A stretch of DNA of 64,000 bases, taken from contig NZ_FNTJ01000001.1 in assembly GCF_900105185.1 (NCBI RefSeq), forward strand, positions 2,500,501-2,564,500, written 5' to 3'. Of the stretch, positions 27,744 through 36,529 are shown piece after piece (within the stretch, counting starts at the first letter, position 1; every line of letters begins with the position of its first letter). Both the position numbers and the translations under genes were made by a program. The stretch comes from Pseudomonas saponiphila (GTDB lineage: Bacteria > Pseudomonadota > Gammaproteobacteria > Pseudomonadales > Pseudomonadaceae). The notes below the pieces were generated by a model. The model searched no databases, was not told where the DNA came from, and saw nothing but the letters and a program-made list of their open reading frames with translations.

Positions 27744-29192
27744 ATGAGTCTGGAACACTACATCGACAACCAATGGCACGCCTCGTCCTGGGCCGAGAAC
27801 ATTCCGGTCCTCGACCCCTGCACCGGCATCACCTACGCGCACATTGCCCGGGGCACCGCCGAGGACATCGGCCTGGCGGTGCAGGCCGCGCAGCGGGCCC
27901 TGGGCGACAACTTCGACGGGCCCTGGGGCGGCCTGTCGGCCCTGGAGCGCGGACGCCTGCTGGCGCGCCTGGGCCAGGCGGTGCTGGAGCACCACGAAGA
28001 ACTGGCGCAGATCGAGGCCCGGGACACCGGCAAGGCGCTCAAGGTGGCCCGGGCCGACGCCAGCGCCCTGGCGCGCTACTTCGAGTACTACGCCGGGGCT
28101 GCCGACAAGCTGCATGGCGACACCTTGCCCTATCAGGCCGGCTACACCGTGCTCACGGTGCGCGAGCCCCATGGCGTGACCGGGCACATCATTCCCTGGA
28201 ACTACCCGATGCAGATCTTCGGTCGCAGCGTCGGCGCGGCCCTGGCCGCGGGCAACGCCTGCGTGGTCAAGCCCGCCGAGGACGCCAGCCTGTCGCTGCT
28301 GCGCCTGGCGGAACTGGCGGCCCAGGTCGGCTTCCCTGCGGGCACGATCAACGTGGTCAGCGGTTACGGCCATGAAGCCGGCGCGGCGCTGTGCGCCCAT
28401 CCCGGGGTGGCGCATATCTCCTTCACCGGCTCCACCGGCACCGGGGCCCTGGTGGCCAAGGCCGCGGCCGAACGGCATTGCCCGGTGACCCTGGAACTGG
28501 GGGGCAAATCGCCGCAGATCGTCTTCGCCGATGCCGATGTGGAGCGCGCGTTGCCGGTGCTGATCAACGCCATCGTGCAGAACGGCGGGCAGACCTGTTC
28601 CGCCGGCAGCCGCCTGCTGGTACAGCGCAGCCTCTATGAGCCGCTGCTGGAGCGCCTGGCCCAGTGCTTTGGCCAATTGCGCGCCGGGCCTTCGGAGCTG
28701 GACCTGGACCTGGGCCCGTTGATCAACCACAAGCAGCTGCGTCAGGTGCGCGAGTTTGTCCGCGAGGCCGAGGCCGCCGGCATCCCGGTGGCGGCGCGCG
28801 GGCAGGTGGTGGCCGATGCCGACAGTGGCGGCTACTTCCAGGAGGCGGTGCTGTTTCGCGATGTGCCGCCAGACAGCCGCCTGGCCCGGGAGGAAGTGTT
28901 CGGCCCGGTGCTGGCGGTGATGCCCTTCGACGACGAGGCCGAGGCCATTCGCCTGGCCAACGACAGCGCCTTCGGCCTGGTGGCTGGAGTCTGGACCCGG
29001 GACGGCGCGCGGCAGTTGCGCATGGCCCACCAGTTGCGCTGCGGTCAGGTGTTCATCAACAACTACGGCGCCGGCGGCGGTGTCGAACTGCCCTTCGGCG
29101 GGGTCAAGGCCAGTGGTTATGGCCGGGAGAAGGGCTTCGAGGCGCTGCTGGGTTTCACCACCTTGAAGACCATAGCCATTCGTCACGACTGA
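27744..29192 (+). CDS. NAD(P)-dependent aldehyde dehydrogenase
   Basis: A 482-residue ALDH with the general-base Glu251 (TLELGGKSPQ) and the catalytic Cys285 (GGQTCSAGSR). The cofactor-binding IIPWNYPMQ and GSTGTG are also present. It oxidises an aldehyde to the acid. The start at 27744 has AGGAG upstream, overlapping the end of the dehydrogenase gene; the longer upstream reading (from 27618) is in shadow of that gene. Part of the operon with the dehydrogenase and the SDR. Confidence 0.93.
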   Translation: MSLEHYIDNQWHASSWAENIPVLDPCTGITYAHIARGTAEDIGLAVQAAQRALGDNFDGPWGGLSALERGRLLARLGQAVLEHHEELAQIEARDTGKALKVARADASALARYFEYYAGAADKLHGDTLPYQAGYTVLTVREPHGVTGHIIPWNYPMQIFGRSVGAALAAGNACVVKPAEDASLSLLRLAELAAQVGFPAGTINVVSGYGHEAGAALCAHPGVAHISFTGSTGTGALVAKAAAERHCPVTLELGGKSPQIVFADADVERALPVLINAIVQNGGQTCSAGSRLLVQRSLYEPLLERLAQCFGQLRAGPSELDLDLGPLINHKQLRQVREFVREAEAAGIPVAARGQVVADADSGGYFQEAVLFRDVPPDSRLAREEVFGPVLAVMPFDDEAEAIRLANDSAFGLVAGVWTRDGARQLRMAHQLRCGQVFINNYGAGGGVELPFGGVKASGYGREKGFEALLGFTTLKTIAIRHD

Positions 29193-29240
29193 GGGCCGCC
29201 ATGTCGGCGGCTGATAACAACAAAAACAGGAGTCACTCCC

Positions 29241-29999
29241 ATGCGTCTAGCCAACAAGACTGCCATCGTCACCGGCGCCGGTTCCGGCTTTGGTGAAGGC
29301 ATCGCCAAGACCTTCGCCCGGCAGGGCGCCAAGGTCATAGTCGCCGACATCAACGCCAGCGGCGGCCAGCGGGTGGTGGACGAGATCCGCGCCGCCGGCG
29401 GCCAGGCCCACTTCGTCGAGGTCAACGTGGCTCAGGACGCCAGCGTTGGTGCCTTGCTGCGCGACACCCTGGAGCAATACGGCGGCCTGGATATCGTGGT
29501 CAACAACGCCGGCACCACCCACCGCAACCGGCCGATGCTGGAAGTCGACGAGGCCGAGTTCGACCGGGTGTTCGCGGTCAACGTGAAAAGCATCTACCTC
29601 AGCGCCAGGCACTTCGTGCCGCATTTTCGCGGCCAGGGCGGCGGGGTGTTCATCAATATCGCCTCCACCGCGGCGATCCGCCCGCGTCCCGGACTGGTCT
29701 GGTACAACGGCAGCAAGGGCGCGGTGGTGGTGATGAGCAAGACCATGGCCGCCGAGCTCGGGCCGGACAACATCCGCGTCAACTGCGTCAACCCGGTGGT
29801 GGGCGCCACGGCGCTGCTCAGTGAGTTCATGGGGGTGCCGGATACCCCGGAAAACCGCCAGAAGTTCATGGCGACCATTCCCCTGGGACGCTTCTCCACC
29901 CCCCAGGACGTGGCCAACGCCTGCCTGTACCTGGCCTCTGACGAGGCTGCGTTCATCACCGGCACCTGCCTGGAAGTGGATGGTGGACGTTGCGTCTGA
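29241..29999 (+). CDS. Short-chain dehydrogenase/reductase
   Basis: A 252-residue classical SDR. The cofactor motif TGAGSGFG is at 11-18, NNAG near 90, the catalytic Ser about 140, and YxxxK at Tyr155-Lys159. The C-terminus GTCLEVDGG is typical of FabG-like SDRs. It probably interconverts an alcohol and a ketone in the same pathway as its neighbours. An ACAGGAGTC ribosome binding site precedes the ATG, and the gap to the ALDH is 48 bp. Confidence 0.93.
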   Translation: MRLANKTAIVTGAGSGFGEGIAKTFARQGAKVIVADINASGGQRVVDEIRAAGGQAHFVEVNVAQDASVGALLRDTLEQYGGLDIVVNNAGTTHRNRPMLEVDEAEFDRVFAVNVKSIYLSARHFVPHFRGQGGGVFINIASTAAIRPRPGLVWYNGSKGAVVVMSKTMAAELGPDNIRVNCVNPVVGATALLSEFMGVPDTPENRQKFMATIPLGRFSTPQDVANACLYLASDEAAFITGTCLEVDGGRCV

Positions 30000-30053
30000 T
30001 GACCGGTAGAACCCTGTTGGCCAGACCTGAACCAGCTATGGAGTGCAGTCGAC

Positions 30054-31028
30054 ATGTGTGGGATCGAAAACGACAAGAACCACCCCAATACCCAGCAGCT
30101 TCTTGAAGGCCTGCCGAAGAATTGGGGCAAATGGGGCCCGGACGACGAGGTCGGCGCCCTCAACTACCTGCAACAGGCCGAGGTGCTGCGCGGTGTCGCC
30201 GCGGTGCGCCAGGGCAAGACCTTCACCCTGCAGGTGCAGATCGGCCACCCCGGCGGCGACCCGATGTGGCCCGCGCGCAACCCGTCGATGCGCTTCAACA
30301 CCCTGGACCGCAGCCACTATCAGGCCGGCAAGCAGCCGTCGATGACCGGCGGCGCCGAGTACTGCGACGACGTGATCTTCATGCAGTTGCAGGGCTCGAC
30401 CCAGTACGACGCCCTGGGCCACGCCTGGTACGACAACCAGCTGTGGAACGGCTACGACGCCAGCAGCACCGTCGGCGGCATGGCCAAGGCCAGCGTGCTG
30501 CCGATTGCCGAGCGTGGCGTGGTGGGCCGCGCGGTGCTGATCGACATGGCCCGGCATCGCGGCAAGAAGTACCTGGGCCGCGGCGAAACCTTCAACCACC
30601 TGGACCTGCTGGCCGCCGCCAAGGCCCAGGGCGTGGCCATCGAGAAGCGCGACATCCTGATCATCCGCACCGGTTCCATGGGCGCCTTCTACGAGTACGG
30701 CAAGACCGAGTTCTTCAAGGACCTGGTGGAGCCCGGCCTGACCTACAGCCGCGAACTGGTGGACTGGTTCAACCAGATGGAAATCCCCAACCTGGTGACC
30801 GACACCATCGCCAACGAGGTGATCACCGACCCGGTGTCCGGGGTGCAGATCCCGCTGCACTGCGCGCTGATGCGCAACCTGGGGATCGCCTTCACCGAGA
30901 TCGTGCTGCTCGAAGACCTGGCCGAGGATTGCGCCGCCGACGGCCAGTGGACCTTCCTCTACACCGCCGCGCCGTTGAAGATCGTCGGCGGCAGCGGGGC
31001 GCCGGTGAACCCCATCGTCATCAAGTGA
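30054..31028 (+). CDS. Cyclase-family (kynurenine formamidase fold) hydrolase with a variant metal motif
   Basis: A 324-residue PF04199-type protein. In kynurenine formamidase and isatin hydrolase the metal ligands lie in HxGTHxDxxxH. Here the equivalent run is QGSTQYDALGH, so the two leading His are replaced by Gln while the Asp and last His remain. The Gln-aromatic-Asp version is found in a subgroup of the family as I recall. Family members open lactams, lactones or formamides. The gene begins 54 bp after the SDR stop and likely shares its transcript. The natural substrate is unknown. Confidence 0.8.
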   Translation: MCGIENDKNHPNTQQLLEGLPKNWGKWGPDDEVGALNYLQQAEVLRGVAAVRQGKTFTLQVQIGHPGGDPMWPARNPSMRFNTLDRSHYQAGKQPSMTGGAEYCDDVIFMQLQGSTQYDALGHAWYDNQLWNGYDASSTVGGMAKASVLPIAERGVVGRAVLIDMARHRGKKYLGRGETFNHLDLLAAAKAQGVAIEKRDILIIRTGSMGAFYEYGKTEFFKDLVEPGLTYSRELVDWFNQMEIPNLVTDTIANEVITDPVSGVQIPLHCALMRNLGIAFTEIVLLEDLAEDCAADGQWTFLYTAAPLKIVGGSGAPVNPIVIK

Positions 31029-31134
31029 CCGTCGCCGCGTCATGCCGGTCGGCATGACGCGGCACTGGCGGGCCGCAGGCCATGGGGTTACCCTGCGGCT
31101 CATTTTTCGAGACCGATATGGACCTTCGCCTCCC

Positions 31135-31665
31135 GTGACCGATACCTGCCCGCCCAACTGCGCGCACTGCGCCGAAAACCCCGACCACCAGAGCGCCCAC
31201 CAGGCCGTGGTCGAAGCCCTGCAAGTGATGGGCGCCTACCCCGAGGCCAGCGAAGACGAGATCGTGCAACTGCTTCAGGCGCGTGGCTACTCGGCCATCG
31301 TCGCCGAGAAGCTCAACGCCTTCGTGCCCTCGGCCCTGAGCTGGCCGCTGCTCAAGCGCCTGGGTGTGGAGGGCTTCGTCGGGCACTTCATCGCCTTCGA
31401 CGACAATGACCAGGAGGTGCAGATCCCGGTTTCCAGCCAGCACTATTTCACCGCCGCGCTGATGCTGGCCTACAACACGCTCGAAGACGGTTGGAGTGAA
31501 GAGTTGCCGCATAGCACCTTTGTCAGCGTCACCCAGAAAAGCCCCGAGATGAACGCCGCCAATAAAGTGCTGAACCAGGGTGGCAGCCTGGAGGGCGGGA
31601 CGATCGGGCCCTTGCAGTTGTTCCGCCTGAGCGCCAGCGAGGTGCTGGGGCAGGCATCTAGCTGA
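31135..31665 (+). CDS. Conserved-looking hypothetical protein
   Basis: About 176 residues starting at a GTG at 31135; upstream in-frame starts exist but add an unlikely basic leader. The N-terminus has clustered Cys (CPPNCAHC). The rest is a soluble alpha/beta-looking sequence with no motif I recognise. It ends 8 bp inside the 3' end of the convergent LuxR gene. It may be the last gene of the preceding operon or separate from it; a gap of 106 bp follows the cyclase. Confidence 0.6.
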   Translation: MTDTCPPNCAHCAENPDHQSAHQAVVEALQVMGAYPEASEDEIVQLLQARGYSAIVAEKLNAFVPSALSWPLLKRLGVEGFVGHFIAFDDNDQEVQIPVSSQHYFTAALMLAYNTLEDGWSEELPHSTFVSVTQKSPEMNAANKVLNQGGSLEGGTIGPLQLFRLSASEVLGQASS

Positions 31666-32230
31666 TGTAGATGATCTTCGACACCAGCTCGGCGCTGTTC
31701 TTGGCCTGCAGCTTTTTCATCAGCCGGGCGCGGTGCACCTCCACCGTGCGGTGGGAGATCGCCAGCTTGCGCGCCACTTCCTTGCAGGTCAGGCCGTTGA
31801 CGATGTGCAGGGAGATTTCCCGCTCGCGCGGGGTCAGGCTCACCGTCGGCGCCAATTGCCGGTCCAGGCGTTCGAAGTGCCAGATCATCAGCCCGAACGG
31901 ATCGTCCGGGGTCAGCGAGAAACCGTGGGCCCGGGCCCAGAACACTTCGCCATTGCGGTGCTGCATGAAGCGTTCGTCGGTGTAGGAAGCGCCCTGGCCG
32001 TTGCGCAGCCAGTGTTCGCTGCGCTCGCCGATGCTCTGGTAGTCGGCCTGGGACGGGTACAGCAACAGGGTCAGGTGATCCAGCAGCTCCTCGCGCTCAT
32101 AGCCGAACAGGCGCAGGAAGGCCTGGTTGCAGTCGAGCATGCGCCGATGCCCGGTGATCAACTGCGGTGCGGGGGACACCTGGAAGGCCAGGCGCTCAAG
32201 GTCCTGGAGCTGCTGGGCATATACGGTCAT
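31658..32230 (-). CDS. PAS-LuxR transcriptional regulator
   Basis: A 190-residue protein with an N-terminal PAS domain (about 12-110) and a C-terminal LuxR/FixJ-type helix-turn-helix (LTPREREISLHIVNGLTCKEVARKLAISHRTVEVHR). It has no receiver domain, so it probably senses a small ligand directly through the PAS domain. I use the ATG at 32230 with AGGA upstream. It is divergent from the thiolase gene, and a long inverted repeat (32276-32306) lies between them, a likely binding site. It probably controls the thiolase-ligase-transporter operon. Confidence 0.88.
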   Translation of the reverse strand: MTVYAQQLQDLERLAFQVSPAPQLITGHRRMLDCNQAFLRLFGYEREELLDHLTLLLYPSQADYQSIGERSEHWLRNGQGASYTDERFMQHRNGEVFWARAHGFSLTPDDPFGLMIWHFERLDRQLAPTVSLTPREREISLHIVNGLTCKEVARKLAISHRTVEVHRARLMKKLQAKNSAELVSKIIYIS

Positions 32231-32275
32231 GGGGCATCCTGCCTGGTGGAAGTCGTTGCGCCGCTCTGGCTGGCC

Positions 32276-32306
32276 GGGCACTACTTACTGTTGTACGTAG
32301 TTGCCC
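32276..32306. promoter_or_regulatory. Long inverted repeat, candidate operator of the PAS-LuxR regulator
   Basis: The left arm GGGCACTACTTAC and the right arm GTACGTAGTTGCCC (a single-base offset and one mismatch) are separated by TGTT. The site lies 46-76 bp upstream of the LuxR start and 70-100 bp upstream of the thiolase start. Its symmetry and position fit a dimeric LuxR-type regulator acting in both directions. Confidence 0.6.
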
Positions 32307-32375
32307 TAACTAGCGTCTGATTGTGGCGCTCGCCATTGTAGGGAACGTCCGCTTCAAGCACAGAAGAAAATCACC

Positions 32376-33554
32376 ATGAATCATGCTTCCGTATCCATTG
32401 TCGCTGCCGCCCACACATCGTTCGGTCGTCTTCAGGGGCTGACCCTGGAGGACCTGGTTGTCCAGGTCACCCGCGAGGCCCTGGCGGATGCCGCGATCGA
32501 CGCCGCCGAGATCGACGCACTGTTTCTCGGGCATTTCAACGCAGGCCTGGTGCCGGACGGTTTTCCCGCCTCGCTGATGCTCCAGGCCGACCCGCAATTG
32601 CGCTTCAAACCGGCCACCCGATGCGAAAACGCCTGCGCCTCCGGCTCGGCGGCGATCCTCGCGGGGGTCAATGCGATCCGCAGTGGCGCCGCTGAACTGG
32701 TGCTGGTGGTGGGCGCGGAGAAGATGACCGACAACTCCACCGCCGAAGTGACTCAGGCCCTGGCCGGTGCCGGTTACCAGAACGACCCCGCGGAGGCCGG
32801 CTTGAGCTTTGCCCAGCTGTTTGCCCGGGTCGCCCAGCAGTACACCGAGCGCTACCACAGTCCGCTGGCCTCGATGGCGGCGATTGCGGTGAAGAACCAC
32901 GCCAATGCCATGGCCAACCCGCTGGCGCAGATGCATCGGCCGATGGACTTCGAGCATTGCAACAATGTGTCCCAGAGCAATCCGCTGATCGCGCCGTCGC
33001 TGCGTCTCACCGACTGTTCGCTGATCAGTGACGGCGCGGCGGCGATCGTCCTGGCTTCGCCGCAGCGCGCGCGCTCGTTCCGCCGTGAAGTGGCGATCCG
33101 CGCCCTGAGCCAGGTCAATGACCTGCTGCCGATGGCCAGTCGCGACATCCTGGCCTTTGACGGTCCGCAGCGGGCCATCCACGGTGCCTTGCGCGAGGCC
33201 GGGGTCAGCCTGGGCGACATGAGTTTTGCCGAGGTCCACGACTGTTTCACCATCGCCGAGCTGCTGATCTACGAAGCCATGGGCCTGGCGCCCAAGGGCG
33301 AAGGCCATCGGACCCTGGACGATGGCATCGTGCGCCCCGGCGGCCGCTTGCCGGTCAACCTGTCCGGCGGGCTCAAGGCCAAGGGCCACCCGGTGGGCGC
33401 CACCGGCGTGTCGATGCATGCCCTGGGCTTTCGCCAATTGATCGGCGAGCCGATTGGCCTGGGCGTACCCCGGGCCGAGTTCGGCCTGCTGTTCAACATG
33501 GGCGGGATGGCGGTGGCCAACTACGCCTCGGTCCTGCAAGCGCTCAGGGCCTGA
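32376..33554 (+). CDS. Thiolase-family acetyl-CoA acyltransferase (SCP2-thiolase-like)
   Basis: A 392-residue thiolase. The acyl-accepting Cys87 lies in ENACASGS, and the C-terminal His in GLKAKGHPVGATG. The C-terminal catalytic CxG of true thiolases is replaced by NMGGMAVAN, as in SCP-x-type thiolases and lipid-transfer thiolase relatives. It probably cleaves or forms a 3-oxoacyl-CoA. The stop is 2 bp before the ligase start (33557), so they are coupled. Confidence 0.88.
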   Translation: MNHASVSIVAAAHTSFGRLQGLTLEDLVVQVTREALADAAIDAAEIDALFLGHFNAGLVPDGFPASLMLQADPQLRFKPATRCENACASGSAAILAGVNAIRSGAAELVLVVGAEKMTDNSTAEVTQALAGAGYQNDPAEAGLSFAQLFARVAQQYTERYHSPLASMAAIAVKNHANAMANPLAQMHRPMDFEHCNNVSQSNPLIAPSLRLTDCSLISDGAAAIVLASPQRARSFRREVAIRALSQVNDLLPMASRDILAFDGPQRAIHGALREAGVSLGDMSFAEVHDCFTIAELLIYEAMGLAPKGEGHRTLDDGIVRPGGRLPVNLSGGLKAKGHPVGATGVSMHALGFRQLIGEPIGLGVPRAEFGLLFNMGGMAVANYASVLQALRA

Positions 33555-33556
33555 AC

Positions 33557-35098
33557 ATGAATATCGCCCATTGGTTGCTGGACGCGGCCCAACGCTGGCC
33601 GCAGCGCCCGGCGCTGTTCGAGGGCTGCCGCCAGGTGGCCGACTACCAGGGCTTCGCGGCGCGGGTCCGGTGCCGCGCCTTGCACCTGCGGCATGCGCAC
33701 GGCATCGCCGCCGGGGACCGGGTGGCCTTGCTGCTGAAGAACAGCTGCGACTACCTGGAACTGCTCTACGCCATCTGGTGGAGCGGAGCGGTGGCGGTGC
33801 CGGTCAACGCCAAGCTGCACCCGCGGGAGGCGGCCTGGATCGTCGGCAATGCCGGGGCCAGGTTGATCTTCACCGACGGCGGCCGGACCTTCGAGCTGCC
33901 GGACTTGCCCGCCGATTGCCGCGAGCTGCCCGCCGAACTCCTGCCGACGCCGGCAGGTGCCGCGGACGGCGAACTGCGCGAGCCCTGGCCGTGCGCGGAC
34001 GACGAGCTGGCCTGGCTGTTCTACACCTCGGGCACCACCGGCCGTTCCAAGGGCGTGATGCTGTCCCACGGCAACCTGATCGCCATGTCGCTGTGCTACC
34101 CGCTGGATGTCGACCCGGTGCAGGGCGGCGATGCCGTGGTCTATGCCGCGCCGCTGTCCCACGGCGCCGGGTTGTACAACTTCATTCACGTGCGCTGTGG
34201 CGCCCGGCACGTGGTGCCGCAGTCCCGGGGGTTCGATGCGCCAGAGCTGTTCGGGCTGGCGCGGGAACTGGGGCAGGTCAGCCTGTTTGCCGCGCCGACC
34301 ATGGTCAAGCGCATGGTCGAGCAGGCCCGGCGGCAAGGCTATGACGGCACGGGCATCAAGACCATCGTCTACGGTGGGGCGCCCATGTACCTGGCGGACC
34401 TGGCCCAGGCCCTGGACACCTTCGGTCCGCGGCTGGTGCAGATCTACGGCCAGGGCGAGTGCCCGATGAGCATCAGCGCGCTGTCCCGGGAGCTGATCGC
34501 CGGGCGTGAGCATCCGGACTGGCCGACCAGCGCAGCGTCAGTGGGGCGCCCGCAGGCCTGTGTCGAAGTGCGCATCCTCGATGCCGGCGGGCAGCCGCTG
34601 CCAGCCGGCGAGCCAGGGGAAATCGCCGTGCGCGGCGCCCCGGTGATGCACGGCTACTGGGGCAACCCGTCCGCTACCCGGGCGACCCTGGTGGACGGCT
34701 GGTTGCTCACCGGGGATATCGGTTTCCTCGATAGCCGCGGTTTGCTGACCCTGACCGACCGCTCCAAGGATGTGATCATTTCCGGCGGCAGCAACATCTA
34801 CCCGCGGGAAGTGGAGGAGGTACTGATGCAGCATCCCGGGGTGTTCGAGGTGTGCGTGGTGGGCGAGGCGGATGCCGAATGGGGCGAGTCGGTGGTGGCT
34901 TTCGTGGTTCCTCGCAGCCCCGACAGCCTCGATCCGCAGGTGCTCAACCAGTGGTTCGTGACGCGCATGGCGTCGTTCAAGAAACCGCGTAAATACCTGT
35001 TTTGTACCGAGCTGCCGAAGAACAGCTACGGCAAGATTCTCAAGACCCGCTTGCGTCAGTGGCTGCAGGACCCGACAGGGACCATCGCCGACCGCTGA
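33557..35098 (+). CDS. AMP-dependent acyl-CoA synthetase/ligase
   Basis: A 513-residue ANL-superfamily ligase. The P-loop motif YTSGTTGRSKGV, YGQGE, the TGDIGFLD hinge region and the catalytic Lys in PKNSYGKILK near the C-terminus are all present. It activates a carboxylic acid to its CoA thioester. It shares an operon with the thiolase, so an acid is probably activated and then cleaved. The substrate class cannot be read from sequence. Confidence 0.9.
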   Translation: MNIAHWLLDAAQRWPQRPALFEGCRQVADYQGFAARVRCRALHLRHAHGIAAGDRVALLLKNSCDYLELLYAIWWSGAVAVPVNAKLHPREAAWIVGNAGARLIFTDGGRTFELPDLPADCRELPAELLPTPAGAADGELREPWPCADDELAWLFYTSGTTGRSKGVMLSHGNLIAMSLCYPLDVDPVQGGDAVVYAAPLSHGAGLYNFIHVRCGARHVVPQSRGFDAPELFGLARELGQVSLFAAPTMVKRMVEQARRQGYDGTGIKTIVYGGAPMYLADLAQALDTFGPRLVQIYGQGECPMSISALSRELIAGREHPDWPTSAASVGRPQACVEVRILDAGGQPLPAGEPGEIAVRGAPVMHGYWGNPSATRATLVDGWLLTGDIGFLDSRGLLTLTDRSKDVIISGGSNIYPREVEEVLMQHPGVFEVCVVGEADAEWGESVVAFVVPRSPDSLDPQVLNQWFVTRMASFKKPRKYLFCTELPKNSYGKILKTRLRQWLQDPTGTIADR

Positions 35099-35141
35099 AC
35101 GCGTTTTCCCATGGACCGCAATACGACAGGAGTCTCCCAAC

Positions 35142-36482
35142 ATGGACGTGACCTCTAGCAATCCCCAGCGCCAGCGGCGCCGGGCCTTTATCGGCGCCAC
35201 CTCCGGCCACTTGATCGAGTGGTACGACTACGGCGTCTACGGCTTTCTGGCGGTGTACATCGGCAAGGCGTTCTTCGTCTCCGATGACCCCACCAGCAGC
35301 CTTTTGGCGAGTTTCGCGGCCTTTGCCCTGAGCTTTTTCATCCGGCCCCTGGGCGGCCTGTTCTTCGGTCCGCTGGCGGACCGCATCGGCCGCCGCCGGA
35401 CCTTGATCACGGTGCTGGTGCTGATGGCCGGCTCGACCTTCCTCCTGGGCCTGTTGCCGACCTACGCCAGCATCGGCATCGCCGCGCCGATCCTGCTGGT
35501 GCTGATCCGCTGCGTGCAGGGGTTTTCCGCCGGTGGCGAGATCGGCACCATCACCAGCTTCATTGCCGAATACGCCGGCCCCGGGCGCCGCGGCTTCGCC
35601 ACTTGCTGGCTGATGGTCACCGCGGTGCTCGGCCTGTTGCTGGGCGGTGCGGTGGCCAATGGCATGACCTGGGGCCTGGGCGCGGAACTGATGCAGGACT
35701 GGGGCTGGCGCATGCCGTTCCTGCTCGCAGGTCCCTTGGGCTTCATTTCCCTGTACATCCGCCTGAAGCTGGAAGACAGCCCGGAGTTCCTCGCCCTGGC
35801 CCAGGCCGGGCAGACCTCCAAGGCGCCGCTGCGCGAAGTCTGGCAATGGAAACGCTCGATTGCCCTGGTGTTTTTCATCATCACCCTGCACAGCTCGATC
35901 TTTTACCTGGTGCTGACCTTCGCCTCGACCTACATGTCCAACACCCTCAAGTTCGACAGCGGCACCACCTTGCTCTATGTGTTCGTCGCCAGCCTTTCGG
36001 CGGCGCTGGTCATGCCCCTGGGCGGGGCTTTCACCGACCGCTATGGACGCAAGCCGTTCCTGATGGTGATTGGCACCCTGGCGACCCTGGCCATGTACTG
36101 GTTCTTCAAGACCGCGCCCAACGCCACCCCGGCCACGCTGTTCTGGCCGTTGATGGCGGTGGCGATCCTGTTCGGGCTCTACGCGTCGTCGACCTACGCG
36201 CTGATGAGCGAACTGCTGCCCACCCGCATCCGCTCCACCGGCATCGCCGTGGCCTACAACATTCCGGTGGCGGTGTTCGGCGGCAGCGCGCCGCTGATCT
36301 CCACCTGGCTGATCAAGCTCACCGGCGACATCACCGCGCCCTGGTACTTCTACGTGGCCACCGGCGTGGCGTCGCTGATTGCCCTGGTGGTGCTGCGCAA
36401 GGAAGACTTTGTTGCCTGTGCCTCAGAGCACCCGGCAAGGCAGCCGGACACTGCCTTGAGCCTGCCCACCCTCGGCGCATGA
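35142..36482 (+). CDS. MFS transporter of the metabolite:H+ symporter (MHS) family
   Basis: A 446-residue protein with about 12 membrane segments. The N-terminal motif GHLIEWYDYGVYGFLA and the loop GPLADRIGRRRTLI are typical of MHS family members (ShiA, ProP, KgtP). These import organic acids or other small metabolites with H+. A CAGGAG ribosome binding site precedes the ATG, and the gap after the ligase is 43 bp. It probably imports the acid used by the ligase. It is convergent with the antiporter gene. Confidence 0.92.
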   Translation: MDVTSSNPQRQRRRAFIGATSGHLIEWYDYGVYGFLAVYIGKAFFVSDDPTSSLLASFAAFALSFFIRPLGGLFFGPLADRIGRRRTLITVLVLMAGSTFLLGLLPTYASIGIAAPILLVLIRCVQGFSAGGEIGTITSFIAEYAGPGRRGFATCWLMVTAVLGLLLGGAVANGMTWGLGAELMQDWGWRMPFLLAGPLGFISLYIRLKLEDSPEFLALAQAGQTSKAPLREVWQWKRSIALVFFIITLHSSIFYLVLTFASTYMSNTLKFDSGTTLLYVFVASLSAALVMPLGGAFTDRYGRKPFLMVIGTLATLAMYWFFKTAPNATPATLFWPLMAVAILFGLYASSTYALMSELLPTRIRSTGIAVAYNIPVAVFGGSAPLISTWLIKLTGDITAPWYFYVATGVASLIALVVLRKEDFVACASEHPARQPDTALSLPTLGA

Positions 36483-36494
36483 CTGATGCGCGGA

Positions 36495-36520
36495 TCTGGT
36501 CGGTGGCGCGACCGACCAGA
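36495..36520. terminator. Hairpin between convergent genes, possible bidirectional terminator
   Basis: TCTGGTCGGT and ACCGACCAGA are perfect 10-bp arms around GGCGCG. It lies in the 47-bp gap between the MHS transporter stop and the antiporter stop. There is no T run on either strand, so terminator activity is only inferred. Confidence 0.55.
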
Positions 36521-36529
36521 CCGCAGGTG

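Noticed and set aside
31042..31134. N-terminal extension of the hypothetical protein at 31135
   Set aside because: It adds a basic, unstructured leader without a ribosome binding site.
36495..36520. Attachment or recombination site
   Set aside because: The perfect inverted repeat lies between two convergent stops and is better explained as a transcript-end hairpin; no integrase or tRNA is nearby.
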